From Monoplex corrugatus (taxonomy: Eukaryota > Mollusca > Gastropoda > Littorinimorpha > Ranellidae): 64,000 bases of DNA. The stretch covers positions 62,207,578 to 62,271,577 of the forward strand of contig CM060312.1 of assembly GCA_030674185.1 (NCBI GenBank). The letters run 5' to 3'. Shown here in pieces: positions 1-12,819 of the stretch (positions are counted from its first letter, which is position 1; every line of letters begins with the position of its first letter). The notes beneath the pieces were generated by a model that was given only the letters and a program-made list of their open reading frames with translations, was not told where the DNA came from and did not search any database. The position numbers and the translations under genes were made by a program.

Positions 1-24
1 TGATAGATAGATAGATAGATAGAT

Positions 25-92
<68 letters not shown>
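1..92. repeat. (GATA)n(GA)n microsatellite
   Basis: About six GATA units followed by a 60-plus-bp pure GA run. Open at the left edge. Confidence 0.95.
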
Positions 93-94
<2 letters not shown>

Positions 95-1064
95 AATGAC
101 AATGTTTTAATGCATTCAGGCCTTGGCCGGTCAACACATGGCGAAAGAACATTGTGTTTTATTGCAGAAAGAAAGAAATACAGACAGACAGACAGAAAGA
201 AAGAAAGAAGGAAAGAAAAAAAGCGCAAAACCTCAAAATATGCTAATTTAAAACAAACTGATGTTATTATATAAATGTCATAAATCAGATACTGCTAACC
301 GACACTGTGAAACACGATTACATCATAGATAAATGCCTTCATTTGCTACTTCCACGTGGTATATGTGTCAATATCGCTTCACTAAATTCAGAGGTTTTAT
401 TAAGAAGCTAACTTTTTCAATAATGATTCGTCCTAAGAGAGAGAGAGCGAGACAGAGACAGAGAGAGACAGAGAGACAGAGACAGAGAGAGAGAGTATAT
501 GTATATATGTATGTATGTATGTATACATGTATGTTTGTATATATGTATGGGCGTACGTATGTACGTATGAACGTACGTATGTACGTACGTACGTATGTAT
601 GTATGTATGTAAGCATGTATACATGCATGCATGCATGTATGTATGTATGTATGTATGTATGTATGTATGTGTGTATGTATTATGTATGTATGTATGTATT
701 ATGTACGTGTGCGTGTGTGCAGGTGTGCGTGTGGGTGTGTGTGTGTATGTGCACGCGCACGCTTGAGCTTGAGTGTGTCTGTTAAGTAGGCCTACATGCG
801 TGAGTGCGTCTGCGTTTGTGTGTTGTTTGCATAAATATCTAGGTTACTTATGGAACTGAAAACCCTTACCACACAAGGATATCAGAAGTCAACCCATGTA
901 AAAATCTAAGAAGTCACACATCAAAGATGTCTCTGTAGTTTTCGGTTCTTTGTGGCTAGGTCCTTATAAACCCACTGGATTTAGAGCAATATGACTTCTT
1001 CAGTCTCACGAAATCTCCTACGTATATCATGTGTTTTGAATGGCATGGTGGCCCACTTCCAAGG

Positions 1065-1066
<2 letters not shown>
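93..1066. repeat. Simple-sequence region: GAAA, (GACA/GA)n, long (GTAT/GTAC)n and (TG)n
   Basis: GAAA/CAGA tracts lie at 152-220, GA/CAGA at 436-495, and an extended (GTAT)n with GTAC interruptions merging into TG at 496-780. No gene. The ORFs across it on both strands are repeat artefacts (MYVCMYVC-type peptides). Confidence 0.9.
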
Positions 1067-1119
<53 letters not shown>

Positions 1120-1138
1120 ACACACACACACACACACA
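1067..1138. repeat. (CA)n microsatellite
   Basis: About 35 CA units with one CC interruption, bordering the truncated LINE. Confidence 0.95.
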
Positions 1139-1198
1139 TGTATATATACCGGTATATCGATATCATATGTACATATATCATATATGTGTATCATAATA

Positions 1199-2134
1199 TG
1201 TATAAGCTCTTTCCAAAATATCAAAAGAGGATTCAGGCAAGGCTGTGTTCTGTCACCAGATTTGTTTTCACTTTGAAGTGAAACCATCATGAAAAACCTA
1301 GAAGAATGCCCTGGATTAAAGGTTGGAGGAAAAATGATAAACAACATTCGTTACCCAGATGACACCGTGCTAATTGCAGAAAATGAAAGGGACCTACATA
1401 GCCTTGCGAATATAATACAAGTAGAAATAGAAATCAAAAATAAAGAGTTGGAGCTAAATAGCGAGAACACTGAAGTCATGGTAATCAGTAAAAAACATGA
1501 AATCCCCTCATGCAAAATAACAGCAAATGGCACGGCTTTGAGATAGGTTGATAAGTTTAAATATCTGGGAACGGTCATCTCACCAGACGGCAGATGCACA
1601 TCAGAAATAGCCAGCAGAATCGGCCAAGCCAAAACAGCATTCAAGAAGATGAAAAGCATTCTTACCAGCAAATGCCTATCAATTAACATCTGGAAGAGAG
1701 TTCTTGAATGTTGTATAGAACCGATAATGTTATACGGTTGTGAGGCGTGGACAGTCAACACGCAAAGCCAGAATAAGATTGAGGCATCCGAGATGTGCTT
1801 TCTAAGAAGAATGTTGAGAGTTCCATGGACCTAAAAGAAAACAAACGAGACAGTCTTGATGGAGGCAGACACAAGAAGATCACTGATAGGGAAGAGTATG
1901 AAAGGACAGGCAACACTTATAGGCCATTTTATGAGGAAAGGGGAATTAGAGCACCTGGTCACAACAGGAAAGCTGGAGGGAAAGAGAACACCAGGTAGAC
2001 CCAGGGAGAAAATATTGGACGTACTTGCAGGGTGGCCGAGGACAGAGAGGGTGGAAGATGTGCTTGCGGCGACAAGGGATAAGTTATGCATATGGAGGGT
2101 CATGATCACCAACGCCATGCGGCAGGGCACATGA
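1199..2134 (+). pseudogene. LINE (non-LTR retrotransposon) 3' fragment, reverse transcriptase C-terminal half
   Basis: Conceptual reading, broken by stops and frame changes: NIKRGFRQGCVLSPDLFSL (RT motif B region), RYPDDTVLIAENERDL (motif C, YPDD), KTEVMVISK-like (here NTEVMVISKK), KFKYLGTVIS, RIGQAKTAFKKMKS, MLYGCEAWTV, CFLRRMLRVPWT and GHFMRKGELEHLVTTGKLEG, ending NAMRQGT. After the stop it passes into ATGATGATAATGATGAT, a short trinucleotide tail typical of several LINE 3' ends. The 5' side is cut off by the (CA)n/TATA-rich tract at 1067-1200. Stops at 1276, 1543 and 1832 show it is dead. Confidence 0.85.
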
Positions 2135-2167
2135 TGATAATGATGATATATGTACATATAATTATAT

Positions 2168-2169
2168 GT

Positions 2170-2238
<69 letters not shown>

Positions 2239-2285
2239 CATATATATATACACACACATACACACACACATATTATATATATATA
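2168..2285. repeat. (TG)n / (TA)n / (CA)n compound microsatellite
   Basis: About 33 TG units, then TATA-rich and CACACATA sequence, just after the LINE 3' end. Confidence 0.95.
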
Positions 2286-2289
2286 TATT

Positions 2290-2650
2290 CGTTTCTGATC
2301 TTACTATGATGTACAGTAATATAGTATGGACCATAAGCTCCACCTAAAAAGAACGTGAGCAGTTATGCAGTATTTGAAAATGGTTCAGTTTGGAGATTAT
2401 AATGACATCAATGCACAATGCAGAAAACGTAGTTGGTAGGATTAGGATAATTCTTAGTTTGTAGATGGATCTGTACCCATCTTGTTGGCCCAGCGCAAGA
2501 AAAACTCAATTGTGTGCAAATCAATTGTCTGGACCTCATTCTGAACAATGCAGGCGACGATGATCACTGTGAAACAGCAGTGATATGTATCAGTTAAGGA
2601 GACGAGAGTCCTTAATAAAAAGCATCGAGTCTTGTTGTTTCCCTTGTAGT
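2290..2650. other. Unassigned intergenic sequence
   Basis: AT-rich, without a recognisable gene or transposon. The 86-codon minus ORF here (2714-2454) has no family resemblance. Confidence 0.6.
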
Positions 2651-2654
2651 AGGG

Positions 2655-3080
2655 GCATCCAAAACAAGTGCGACTGCCCGCGTTCAAGCAACAGGAACCA
2701 GAATTAACAAACACGAAAATAAGAGTCAGAACGCGTATTTATTACAACCAGACAAGACAGGCGCACATTTTCGAGCAACTGGCTTTTGTCAAGCGTAAAC
2801 GTAAGATTAGAAACGAATCAACACCAAATACAAAAAGTAAGAGAAAAAGACTAAAACTTCCACTGGACGAAGCAGCAGGAAAATTTTAGTCTTTTTCTCC
2901 TAATATTTGTATTTGGTGTTTATTCGTTTCTGATCTTACGTCTACGCTTGGCAAAGGCCAGTTGGCCGAAAATGTGCGCCTGTTTTTGTCTGGTTGTATT
3001 AAATACGCGTTCTGATTCTATTTTCGTGTTTCCCCCCCCCCCCCTCCCCTTTTTTTCTGGTTCTTGTAGTCAGCAGTCAG
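2655..3080. repeat. Fold-back repeat FBX, inverted pair around a 27-nt loop
   Basis: The left arm (plus) runs ACAAGTGCGACTGCCCGCG, AGGAACCAGAATT, AGTCAGAACGCGTATTTATT, CAAGACAGGCGCACATTTTC, AAACGTAAGATTAG and AAAAAGACTAAAA. The right arm is its reverse complement, to TTCTGGTTCTTG near 3066. The loop between the arms contains ACTGGACGAAGCAGCAG. The right arm is interrupted by a C/T homopolymer run (3032-3055). No ORF. Confidence 0.75.
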
Positions 3081-3084
3081 CAAT

Positions 3085-4185
3085 TTTTCGTTCGTCTGTT
3101 TGTTTTAATGGGAGTGGGGTACCAATTCTGCCTGGAATGCTGTTTTGCTTTTGTACTCCTCCTCAAACGATCCCAAAACTGAGTAGCATACATTAATAAC
3201 AAAGGCGAGGACATAAATATGGCTGCATCAACTCGTTGAGATTGTATCTTGTTACAAGTACTGCTTGTTATTTTTAACGCATAAGTTCAAAGGTACGCGC
3301 CAGAGCGCATGCATTCCTTCCAATTCAGTACAGGCACATGCTCTGAATCTCTTATTACTTAAGCCATCACAAACATATAGCTGGGCCTATTCGATATTCT
3401 GTATCAAATATTACGGACGGCGTAACACTACATTCCACAAAGTTATGGAACGATTTAAAATTCCATCCTAACAAGTTCCAGTGGTTGCGTGTGGCAGGCT
3501 GACTCAGAACAGTTACTCCCGACAATCACTGGGATGCGCTGACGCGTAAATCTGCAAGTTTATCCCCACAAGGGTGGATGGAATGCATTGATTTGGCTCA
3601 AGGCTGCTTGCTCAAGATTCCACAGATTTTTGGGCTATTTATCTGTGGTAAACAGGCTAATCTTGGAAATGGAACGCCACACACCAATAGCTAGCAATCA
3701 GCTACAAGCTTAAATACCGGTCTCCATCAGAATTCTCTATCCCCCACCTCCATCCCCACCCCACTCCCATATTCTTTTTATAGAGCATAACCTTCCACAA
3801 AAAAGAAAGGAATGCATGGACGTAGGCAAGCTTGAATGTATCTAGCATCCCAGACATACAAGATGCATAACGGGAGCTCTCTGCGTGCGTCTTCTCGCCA
3901 CAGGTGTCAAAAATGTCTCGTTTTTTTCTTTTTGGTTTAATCTGTTACGGTGAATATTTGATTTTCACTTACGTGCGGATGGGACGGTATCGGGGGTATC
4001 GGGGGAAGAAAGAAAGAAAGAAAATGCCATGATAAAAAATGCTATTTTAATACAAGCATAACAACTACGAAGGATTACGTTTATACTTCAATGCGAACTT
4101 TCTTCCTAGTAATGTACTAACACTTAGCTAGGCCTACGTCCCTACCATCCCCTGTTTCCAGTTATCTTAAATACAGATTCAAGCA
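3085..4185. other. Unassigned intergenic sequence
   Basis: No gene, RNA or transposon is recognised; only short GAAA tracts near 4004-4022. Confidence 0.6.
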
Positions 4186-4189
4186 GGGA

Positions 4190-4224
4190 CACATACACAC
4201 ACACACACACAAAAACACAGACAC

Positions 4225-4310
<86 letters not shown>
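4190..4310. repeat. (CA)n microsatellite
   Basis: Interrupted at the left end (CACAAAAACACAGAC), then about 40 pure CA units. Confidence 0.95.
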
Positions 4311-4619
4311 ACAGCGCATTGTGACCCAAAATTAAACAGTTGAAATACACTTATGTTGAACTGACATTTGAAAAGATGTTAAAACGTCGTTCTGAAATAA
4401 CTTTGTTTAACTTTCTGAAATCTTTATTCATACTGCAGGGCATACACATATTTTTTACACTAGTCAGTAGGATGATGTGATGTAGATGGAGGATGCTGAG
4501 CCTGTAAAAATGATAGGTATGCGGCACGTAGAGTGCATGCCATGTTGTGACTGTGCTTGTGCGGACGCATGATCTTTTGATATTCCACATAAAAAGGAAT
4601 GCCCACGTGTACGTGCGTG

Positions 4620-4905
4620 CATACATACATGCGTGTATGTGTATGTATGTGTGTGTGTGCGCGCATGCGTGCGTGCGTGTGTGTGTTTGTGTGTGTGTGC
4701 TTGTATGTGTGTGTGCGTGTGCGTGTGTGTGTGTCTGCGTGTGTGTGCACACGCGCGCGCGCGAGAAAGAGAGAAAGAAAGAAAGAAAGAGACAGACAAA
4801 CAGACAGAGAAGCAGACAGACAGAGACTGACAGAGTACAACTGCAGGTTGTTGAACTGAAATGAATTATTTGCGTGCTTGAGGGAGAGTGCGTGTGTATG
4901 TATGC

Positions 4906-4990
<85 letters not shown>

Positions 4991-5100
4991 GCGTGCGTGT
5001 GTGTGTATGTGTGTGTGACAGAAAGAGAGAGAGAGAAAGGGGGGAGAGAGAGAGATTCAGACAGATACAAAACAGAAGAAGAGAGAGGAGAGAGGAAGAA

Positions 5101-5194
<94 letters not shown>

Positions 5195-5196
5195 GA
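4620..5196. repeat. Compound (TG)n / (GA)n region
   Basis: Irregular TG/GTAT/GC at 4620-4765, GAAA/CAGA at 4766-4830, pure TG at 4906-4987, then GA-rich 5025-5195. The long ORFs on both strands are repeat artefacts. Confidence 0.93.
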
Positions 5197-5299
5197 TATG
5201 TATACGTCTCCTCTTTTGTGATGAAATTAGAAGTACGTATGTATTTCGGTCATACTTTTTTTCTCAAAGTATTACGAGGGCTGATCCCAAAATCTTGTG

Positions 5300-6412
5300 A
5301 TTTATTTTGCGAAAAAGTGGTAAGTCGACCTACGTAACATTTTCAGTCCCTCAAAGTACTCTCATCCTCTCTTCACAAGGTTTCAGCCACCTAAACCAAA
5401 ATCAAATGCTTTTTCATAGTCTGATTTCACTGCTTTTCCCAAGTCCTGGACTCTTGAATTCAAAACTTCTTGCAGGCCAGATTTTACTTTAGAACGTGGA
5501 AACAACCAGAAGTTGCATTAGGTTAAGTCAGAACTGTAGGGTGGGTAATGGAGAACTTGATGGATTGCTCTTGCAGATAGCTCAGTTACAGTGACCTTGG
5601 CTTTATGGGCTCTTGGGTTGTCGTGTAGATGGCGCGTTTTGCTGGTATCCACATTTGGACGCTGCTCATTGACGGACTGCACAATTCTGGGCGAAACATG
5701 TTCTCCATAATATCTTGCAGTAAGAGTACACTTTTCAGGCAAAATATCCACCCCAAAGAGCCTTGGTGGATGAAGAAAAAGGAGAAAAGTTTTTTTCCAG
5801 CTTTGAAAACTGGTCTCAGTCAACTTGTTTTTCGTCATTAGTGCCCAGCCACATTTGTTTGGACAGTTTGATTGGGATGCCATTGGTGTTTATCCACGTT
5901 TCGTCACCAGTGATCACTTCAAGCTATCGCTTAAAACATTAGACACTGGGTTTTTTGTTTGTTTGTCCTTGTTGTTGTTGTTTGTCTTCATCGTTGTTGT
6001 TGTAGTTTTCTGCTCTTCTGTCAGACTATCCACTTGGCATCCACTTTCCTCCTCTAAAAATCACACCACACAATCCGTTCAACTGTGCCATGGTAAGTTT
6101 TCACTTATTTAACCGAACTGAAACATCCGGATCCTATTCAACTACTTTCTTTACAAGCTGCACTGTTTGCTCGTTCAGAGCCCCTTTTGGACCTCCACGT
6201 CGGTACTTGTCTTTTCAGTAGGGGTTTCCTCCTTTCAAAGTAGGCCTACATGTATCTTCCAGTGGCAAACTGTCCCATATTACACATGCAAGTGTCAGAC
6301 CGACAAGAATTTTGGTCGCATCGTCTCCACTTCAAGTTTGAGCCTTTTGAAAACAGCATCTGAGCTGCTCTGTGATAGGATCCATTTTTCGGACACACAT
6401 TACATTTTATGA
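5300..6412 (-). pseudogene. Inactivated mariner (DD34D-type) transposase
   Basis: Minus-strand readings in several frames: GGPKGALNEQTVQLVKKVVE and DPDVSVR (N-terminal DNA-binding part), ITGDETWINTNGIP (first catalytic Asp, 5908-5894), FLLFLHPPRLFGVDILPEK, ARYYGEHVSPRIVQSV, RHLHDNPRAHKAKVTV (second Asp, near 5629-5618) and HYPPYSSDLT. A stop codon then falls inside the LAPCDFFLF-like motif, which reads CNFWLF, so the third catalytic Asp is Asn. A TTG/TTGT-rich microsatellite has expanded at about 5950-6010 in the middle of the ORF. The family assignment is secure; the terminal inverted repeats were not located. Confidence 0.8.
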
Positions 6413-6414
6413 AA

Positions 6415-7077
6415 GACGTCATACAATAAAACTAAATATGGTATCACTTGTTCATGTTCTAAATCTGTTACTGATTTGTCTATGACAGATAACTAATCCG
6501 TCTACATGACACAAAAATGAGACCATACAAATGCTAAAAACTTTTAAAATGTTTTTTGTTGTTCGTATTTTGTACAAATTTAGGCCGAATTCATTCAGAA
6601 TTTACTGACAAATCCCAGCTGTTAAGTTTTAGTGTCCTTGGTAGAACTGATCCAAAATATGGGTTTAGCTCCTCTGCTACGCAACCTGACTAAGATACAA
6701 AGTAATTAGTGTCGTTTATAGATGGCTCAGTCGGCATAAACTTGATAAGGAGGTTTTGTGTACATTAATTGGTTCAGAAGTGACACGACACTGTTCTGAA
6801 CAGGTAATACTGTAATCCTGAGATGTGATGAAGTGATATATGGCAGCAGTGCAGAGTGTATTCTGGTGAGAAGTCTTACTTTTTGAGTTTGGGTTTGATG
6901 GTGTGCCAGAGAGCCAAAATGAGCAGCATTTGGATAAAACAAAAATAAAAGAAGCAAATCAAATCAGACATGGCTGACAATGAAATGGAAAGGCACTAAA
7001 GAGAAAAAAATGTTTATTTTCAGACTAAACAATTTAAGAGGCTGGGATGATTAAACACGCACACGCACGCACGCATG

Positions 7078-7080
<3 letters not shown>
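6415..7080. other. Unassigned intergenic sequence
   Basis: No gene recognised. The words TTTAAGAGGCTGGGATGATT (7030-7050) and TTCAAGAGATTGGGATGATT (7206-7226) show that the two following CA tracts are duplicate modules. Confidence 0.55.
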
Positions 7081-7151
<71 letters not shown>

Positions 7152-7226
7152 ACACACGCACACGCACACATTAAAGGGAAACCGTGTTTAATTTCAGATT
7201 AAACAGTTCAAGAGATTGGGATGATT

Positions 7227-7292
<66 letters not shown>

Positions 7293-7480
7293 CACAACAC
7301 ACACACACACACACACACACACAAGGAAGAGAAAGAAGTAGAAGAAGCAGAAGGAGAAGGAGGAGGAGAAGGAGGAGGAGGAGGAGAAGGAGAAGGAGGA
7401 GAAGAAGAAGAAGAAGAAGAAGAAGAAGAAGAAGAAGAAAACAACAACAACAAGAACAAGAACAAGAACAAGAAGAAATG
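7081..7480. repeat. Two (CA)n tracts and a (GGA/GAA)n tract
   Basis: CA runs at 7083-7150 and 7229-7323, then purine-only AGAAGGAGGAGG/GAA sequence at 7324-7440 and (AACAAG)n to 7476. Glu-rich and Ser-rich ORFs over it are artefacts. Confidence 0.93.
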
Positions 7481-8115
7481 AAAAGAACCGTACTTCAGCA
7501 TGTGTTGTCATTTTGTTGCAGCTAGATTGTGTCTCATTTGTGTAAGACAAATAATACATGAAGACAACTGGACAACACAATATGTTTTAGTCTGCAACAA
7601 TATTTTGATTCTGGTCAGAATTATGACAAACTCTGCAGTAACTGAGAAGAAACAGTCAAGATGCATGACTATCATCATGATTATGCAACACTGTAGCTGA
7701 CAACATTTATGTTTAAAAGTTTCTCAAACAAATCCTACACTTACTCACATTTTCATTCCCCAAATGTTTCTGTCTTACTCTCAGACATTTTTCAGGCAAG
7801 TTATAGGCACCCAATAACTAACAGTAACTGTTAAAAAACAAAAGGCACTGGCACAGAAATCAAACATATCAACGATAGTAACAACAGTAACAACAGATCA
7901 TATTAAATCAAATCTCATTTTGTTTTGCTGTTGTCCCTGTTGTTGTTGCTGTTGTCGTCATTACTGTTCTTTTCATCGGATGGAGAATTTCAACTCAAGC
8001 GCGACAAATTTCTAGTGAGTAACCCTGCTATTTTGGAAGCCGCCTAACTCAATCGTCAACCTATTCAAAGAATGATAATTTGACTATCTTATGTCTTAAT
8101 GGTTGACTGTTGATA
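7481..8115. other. Unassigned intergenic sequence
   Basis: No gene or transposon recognised; short GTT/AAC trinucleotide tracts near 7875-7960. Confidence 0.6.
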
Positions 8116-8119
8116 CATC

Positions 8120-8545
8120 AGGCCAGCCCATTAATTCAGGTGGGTAAGAGCACCATGCTGATAACGTGAAGGTTATGGGTTTGACTTCCATGTAGGCCAT
8201 TAAATCTTTACTGGCTCCCTTCATCTCAACTGGTTTGAGCACTGTGCTCATAACACAAAGGTCATGGGTTCAAACCCATGTAGACCACTAAATCTTTACT
8301 GGCTCCCTTCAGCTCAACTGGTTAGAGCACTGTGCTCATAACACAAAGTTCACGGGTTTAGACCCCATGTAGGCCACCAAATCTTCAGTGGCCCACATAA
8401 GTTCAACTGGTTTGAGCATGTGTTGATAACTTGGATATCATAGGTTTGACCCTCAGGCAAATTCTGGGTCCCATTAGCTCAGTGAGTTAGAGCACTATGC
8501 TGGAACAAAGGGGTCATAGGTTTGAACCTCAGGTGAACCACTGGC
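8120..8545 (+). repeat. Tandem array of five tRNA-Met-like units (pseudo-tRNA / SINE heads)
   Basis: Units begin near 8120, 8213, 8301, 8390 and 8469, with a spacing of about 80-90 bp. Each has a box A-like word (CAGCTCAACTGGTTAGAGCA in unit 3, TTAGCTCAGTGAGTTAGAGC in unit 5), a CTCATAA anticodon-loop-like word in units 2 and 3 (anticodon CAT) and a box B-like GGGTTCAAACCC. Acceptor-stem pairing is poor, so these are not convincing functional tRNAs. Confidence 0.65.
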
Positions 8546-8549
8546 GTTG

Positions 8550-9935
8550 GTGACAGAATCATGGACTCCAGAAGTGATGGTTTCAGTTCAGTCCCAACCT
8601 ACAACATGAAAATTGGCCTGCTCGCTACCCATCTTAATGCCCCAACCATTTTGATGGAGTTGGCTTAGTGTTTTATAAGTCTCATTCTCATATATATATC
8701 CCTTCTCACCTTGTCCCAAACCTTGACAGTGCATAGCGTTTTGCATTTCTCGAGTCTGCCAGATAATTACTGGCAGATTCATCAGTGCAATGACCCCCCT
8801 CTTAAATGATCTCAAAACACAACATCAGAAGATTACCATAACATATTATCATTATGCCCTTCCCCTCCCCAATTATACACACATACTAGACACATACAGG
8901 CAACAGACAGAGAGAGGGGGGACAGAGGGAGAGAGAGAGAGAGAGAGTGACAGAGAGAGCAAGAGCTTGAGAAAATACATGGGAAACAAAAGGGATGGAG
9001 ATATAGAGAAAATATCAGTACACATACATAGATGCATGCATGAACTAAAAGCAGAATGGTTGGGAATGTACTATACTGCAGTATATCAACCGCTTTCAAT
9101 ACCCGATACTTTCACTGTAGAAATACAGTTACAATACACATATATTTAAAGTAACATCATTAAACTGTTGTTCTTGGGAGTGGAACAGACTGGTGTCCAC
9201 ATTCCACTCTGACTGACCATGCCCCATGAAACTGTGTGTGACAGCAGGCCACCCAGTGTGAATGAGTAACCAACCCTGTTCAGTTGTTTTTTTGTTTTTT
9301 TTCAGGAAACGACTGGTTTTGCAATGTTGTCTTTCTATAAGCAAGGAAAATCATAGGGTTGGAGAACAAAAAGCAGTGAAGAAGAAAAGTGGGCCCTTCC
9401 AATGAAAAACTGAGCTGAGATAAGGGAAGTCTCTACATTTCATTTATGAACAACCCTTGGAAACGGGACTTTTTTTTTTCATTCAACAGACTCATGATTC
9501 TGTTGCTGTATGATAAGTATATACATGACCAATAATAATAGCTGCACACACACACACACACAAAAATCCACCACAAGGCTTTATCATAAGTATTATTCAT
9601 TAATTTAGTAAGGTATTCAGTAATCATTCTGACACTGGCATGTGCAAAGTGTGTGTGTGTGTTCGTTCGTTATTTCTTTTAACGTCTATTCACATATGTG
9701 CTTTTAGACGAGGAAAAAAAAAACAATTCATAAATGAATAAATAGACAAGATAAGATAAAGAGGTGTCTATGGGGTGGAAGGATCTACGAAATCATAAAG
9801 ACAGTTTAACATATTAATTAACATTAACAAATTTATCAGACAAGAGAAAAGCTATCAGAACATTAGAACGATCAGGCTTAACAGATTGCTCAGGGCTGTA
9901 TGTGTGTATGTAAGGCATGCGCGTGTGCGTGCGTG
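8550..9935. other. Unassigned intergenic sequence
   Basis: Short (GA)n at 8918-8948 and (CA)n at 9544-9562. No coding signal; the small ORFs here show no family resemblance. Confidence 0.55.
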
Positions 9936-9937
9936 TG

Positions 9938-10002
<65 letters not shown>

Positions 10003-10003
10003 C
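9938..10003. repeat. (TG)n microsatellite
   Basis: About 29 TG units preceded by a GCGTGTGCGTGCGTG transition. Confidence 0.95.
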
Positions 10004-10199
10004 TCTCCCTTCTTCTCGTCATCTTACATGAACATAGAGATGTTAAAAACATAAATCGTATCAAGCAATTCCATTTCATAAATCACATATGTACACATAA
10101 GCACAGAAAGACAAAACAAAACACATGCATCTAAACACATCAATGACCTTGAAAAAAACAACAGCTCAAAAAGAAATCAAAGTACAAATATCACTGCCT

Positions 10200-10740
10200 T
10201 CATGCAAATAACCTAATGCATGCAACTGGTGTTGGTCATTTCGCCCAATTTATCACCAGGGAGATAAAAAAAAAAAGCATTCTGTTCATGTCTACAGTTA
10301 AGTATACAAAATATACACAAAACTGGCCTGCAGTATTAAAATTGCCACTAATTGGTTCACATAAAAAGGAGCTAAAAATGCAATTAAAATATCTATCCAA
10401 TCATCAATCCTAATAGAAAGTATGTAAAGAAGCTTATGGAAAACAAAGAGGTAAGTGGTCCAGCAAGGCAAAAAATGATAGAGGAAAACATACAGGTGAA
10501 TGGACCAGCAAGGCAGAAAATGATAGAGGAAAACATATAGGTGAATGGACCAGCAAGGCAGAAAATGAGAGAGGGAGAGTTGACAGAAAGCAAAGGAGCA
10601 AGGCAGAAATAGAAGTGTCAGAAATGAAGAAACTTCTAAACACAGAATTTCCAGAAAGTGGGGATACCATTTACACTGAATCCTGGCATCTCCATGTGGG
10701 AAAACACAGAACAGGCAGACACAGTGAATGCAAGAGACTG
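10200..10740 (+). repeat. Dispersed repeat DR1, copy 1
   Basis: Shares long blocks with the two copies in RSBN1 intron 4: GGTCATTTCGCCCAATTTAT, CCAATCATCAATCCTAATAG, GGTGAATGGACCAGCAAGGC, CACAGAATTTCCAGAAAGTG and GGGGATACCATTTACACTGA. It contains a local triplication (about 59-62 bp unit, 10440-10590) around CCAGCAAGGCAGAAAATGA. Confidence 0.7.
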
Positions 10741-10849
10741 ACTTAAAGGGCCCAGGTTGTGTTTGATATTATTTTAGTTTTAAGAATGGTAATTGGTATT
10801 AATTATAAGTAAGTTTTTCATGACCCCCCCCCCCCTTTTTTTTTTAGGT

Positions 10850-11025
<176 letters not shown>

Positions 11026-11635
11026 GTTGTTTTTTTTTGGGTTTTTTTGCAGACGTATGTTGTTTTGCCCAAACTGTGCTTATGATATGTTGCTGCAGAG
11101 TCTGCTTATTTTGTCTTTATTGGGTGTGGTGCATGCTGGATGTTTTCATGTACTTCCATAATAAAAGCGAGCCACTGACATGACGTACAGGATCTTTTAA
11201 TGTGCTTTTTGTTTTTTCTGCATGTGTATATTACTATACACTAGTAAGTCTGCACATAATTATTTTGACCTGGGAGATCAGAAAAACCTTCACCTTTTAC
11301 CCATCAGGTAGAAGTTTTGAGACAGATCAAACCCAGGATTTCCCATTTGAAAGTCCAACATTCAGCCACTTGACTACAGCATTTGTCATTTTCTAATTCA
11401 TTTTGCGTGATATTGCATGACTGCGAATCTTGATAGCACAGTGTCCAGAATGACTCAACACTTTTGAGTCTACATCTATATGGGCCACAAATATATAAAA
11501 CTGATTAATTACTGATTAGCTTGTTTAAGATATTATCATTACCTTGTTTAATTGGTATTAAAGCAATGAAACTGAACATTTAAAAACTTTCATACAAAAG
11601 ACTTCATAATTCACTTGCTATGACAATTTTTCAGT

Positions 11636-11740
11636 AGAACCAGAAACACACAAAAATAGAATCAGAACGCGTCTGCAAGATGGGCACAAACTTTCAGCCA
11701 TCTGTATTTTGTCAAACATATACAAAAGACTGTAACAGAG
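11636..11740 (+). repeat. Fold-back repeat FBX, partial
   Basis: AGAACCAGAAACACACAAAA and ATAGAATCAGAACGCGTCTG match the outer arm of the family; the rest is diverged (TTTTGTCAAACATATAC). Confidence 0.45.
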
Positions 11741-12819
11741 AATGAAACTCAGTGGAAAAAACAGTAGATATCTTCTTCCCTGACATGGGCGAGGTGAAAC
11801 GTCAGGGAAGTCATCTATGATCTACTGTTTTATTCCAATGAGTTTTACATATGTTTTCTTTGTCGTCTTTGCTATATGCTTGACATTTAATACACACACC
11901 CATACATGTATATCTATAGCTAGCTATAAATATATCTATATCTACATAATTGAAGAAAAAGAAAAAAGAAAACAAACAAAAAGAAAAATTCACAGGGTGT
12001 ATGTGGAAATATAGGACAGTCAAGTCATAATAAAAATATCTTATCTGTATTATTATTAATATTGCATAAAGTACATCATCAAACAGTCACAAAATGATGT
12101 TCCCCATTTTTGCTTGTTTGACAGTTTTGATCAGGGGAGGGATGAGCATGATGGAGGGGGTGCATGGCCATTCTGTATTCATACATTTAAGTAAACTTAT
12201 CCACTTAGTTATGCTGTATTTGTAGACACTACCTCTGTAATAACTTATGTCAAATTCCATCCATAAACAAGTGAAACCCTTTTATGATGTATTTTGTTCA
12301 CAGCCATACGAATAATATGTGCACACACAAGCACTTACAACACATCTTATCATCAATGTCAGTGTGAAATAATTTTCAGTTTTTGTTTTAGTTTTACATA
12401 GAAGATAAAGAAGAAAAGAAAAAGAAAACATGTAACACACACACACACACAAAGAACAACAAAAAGAAAAATGGAACAATCATGCTTCAATGCCCCCTCC
12501 CTCCCCTGTTATCTTAAACAAAAATATTATGTTACTGTTAGGCACTTGGAACAGAACAATAAACAAACAAACAAACAAATGAACAAACAAAGAAACAAAC
12601 AAATAACTAGATATAATCTGCATGCAACTTAAATTCTTCTAATAACACATTATATGTAAATCATGTTTTGTTTTGTTTTTTGTTGTTGTTTTTTGTTGTT
12701 GTTGTTGTTGTTGCATTCAACTAGGCTACATACAATCTATTGCTGGATTTTGATGGTTTCTTCCATGTTTTCTCTTTCTTTTTAATTCGTTTGTTTGCTT
12801 GTTTGTTTTTAACTGATAA

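Noticed and set aside
4351..5070. A 239-codon minus ORF, and many other 60-170-codon ORFs over CA/TG/GA tracts
   Set aside because: They are translations of microsatellites (HTHT, VCVC, ERER, SLSL peptides) open in several frames at once.
7221..7481. Glu-rich nuclear protein segment
   Set aside because: Pure (GAA/GGA)n microsatellite following (CA)n.
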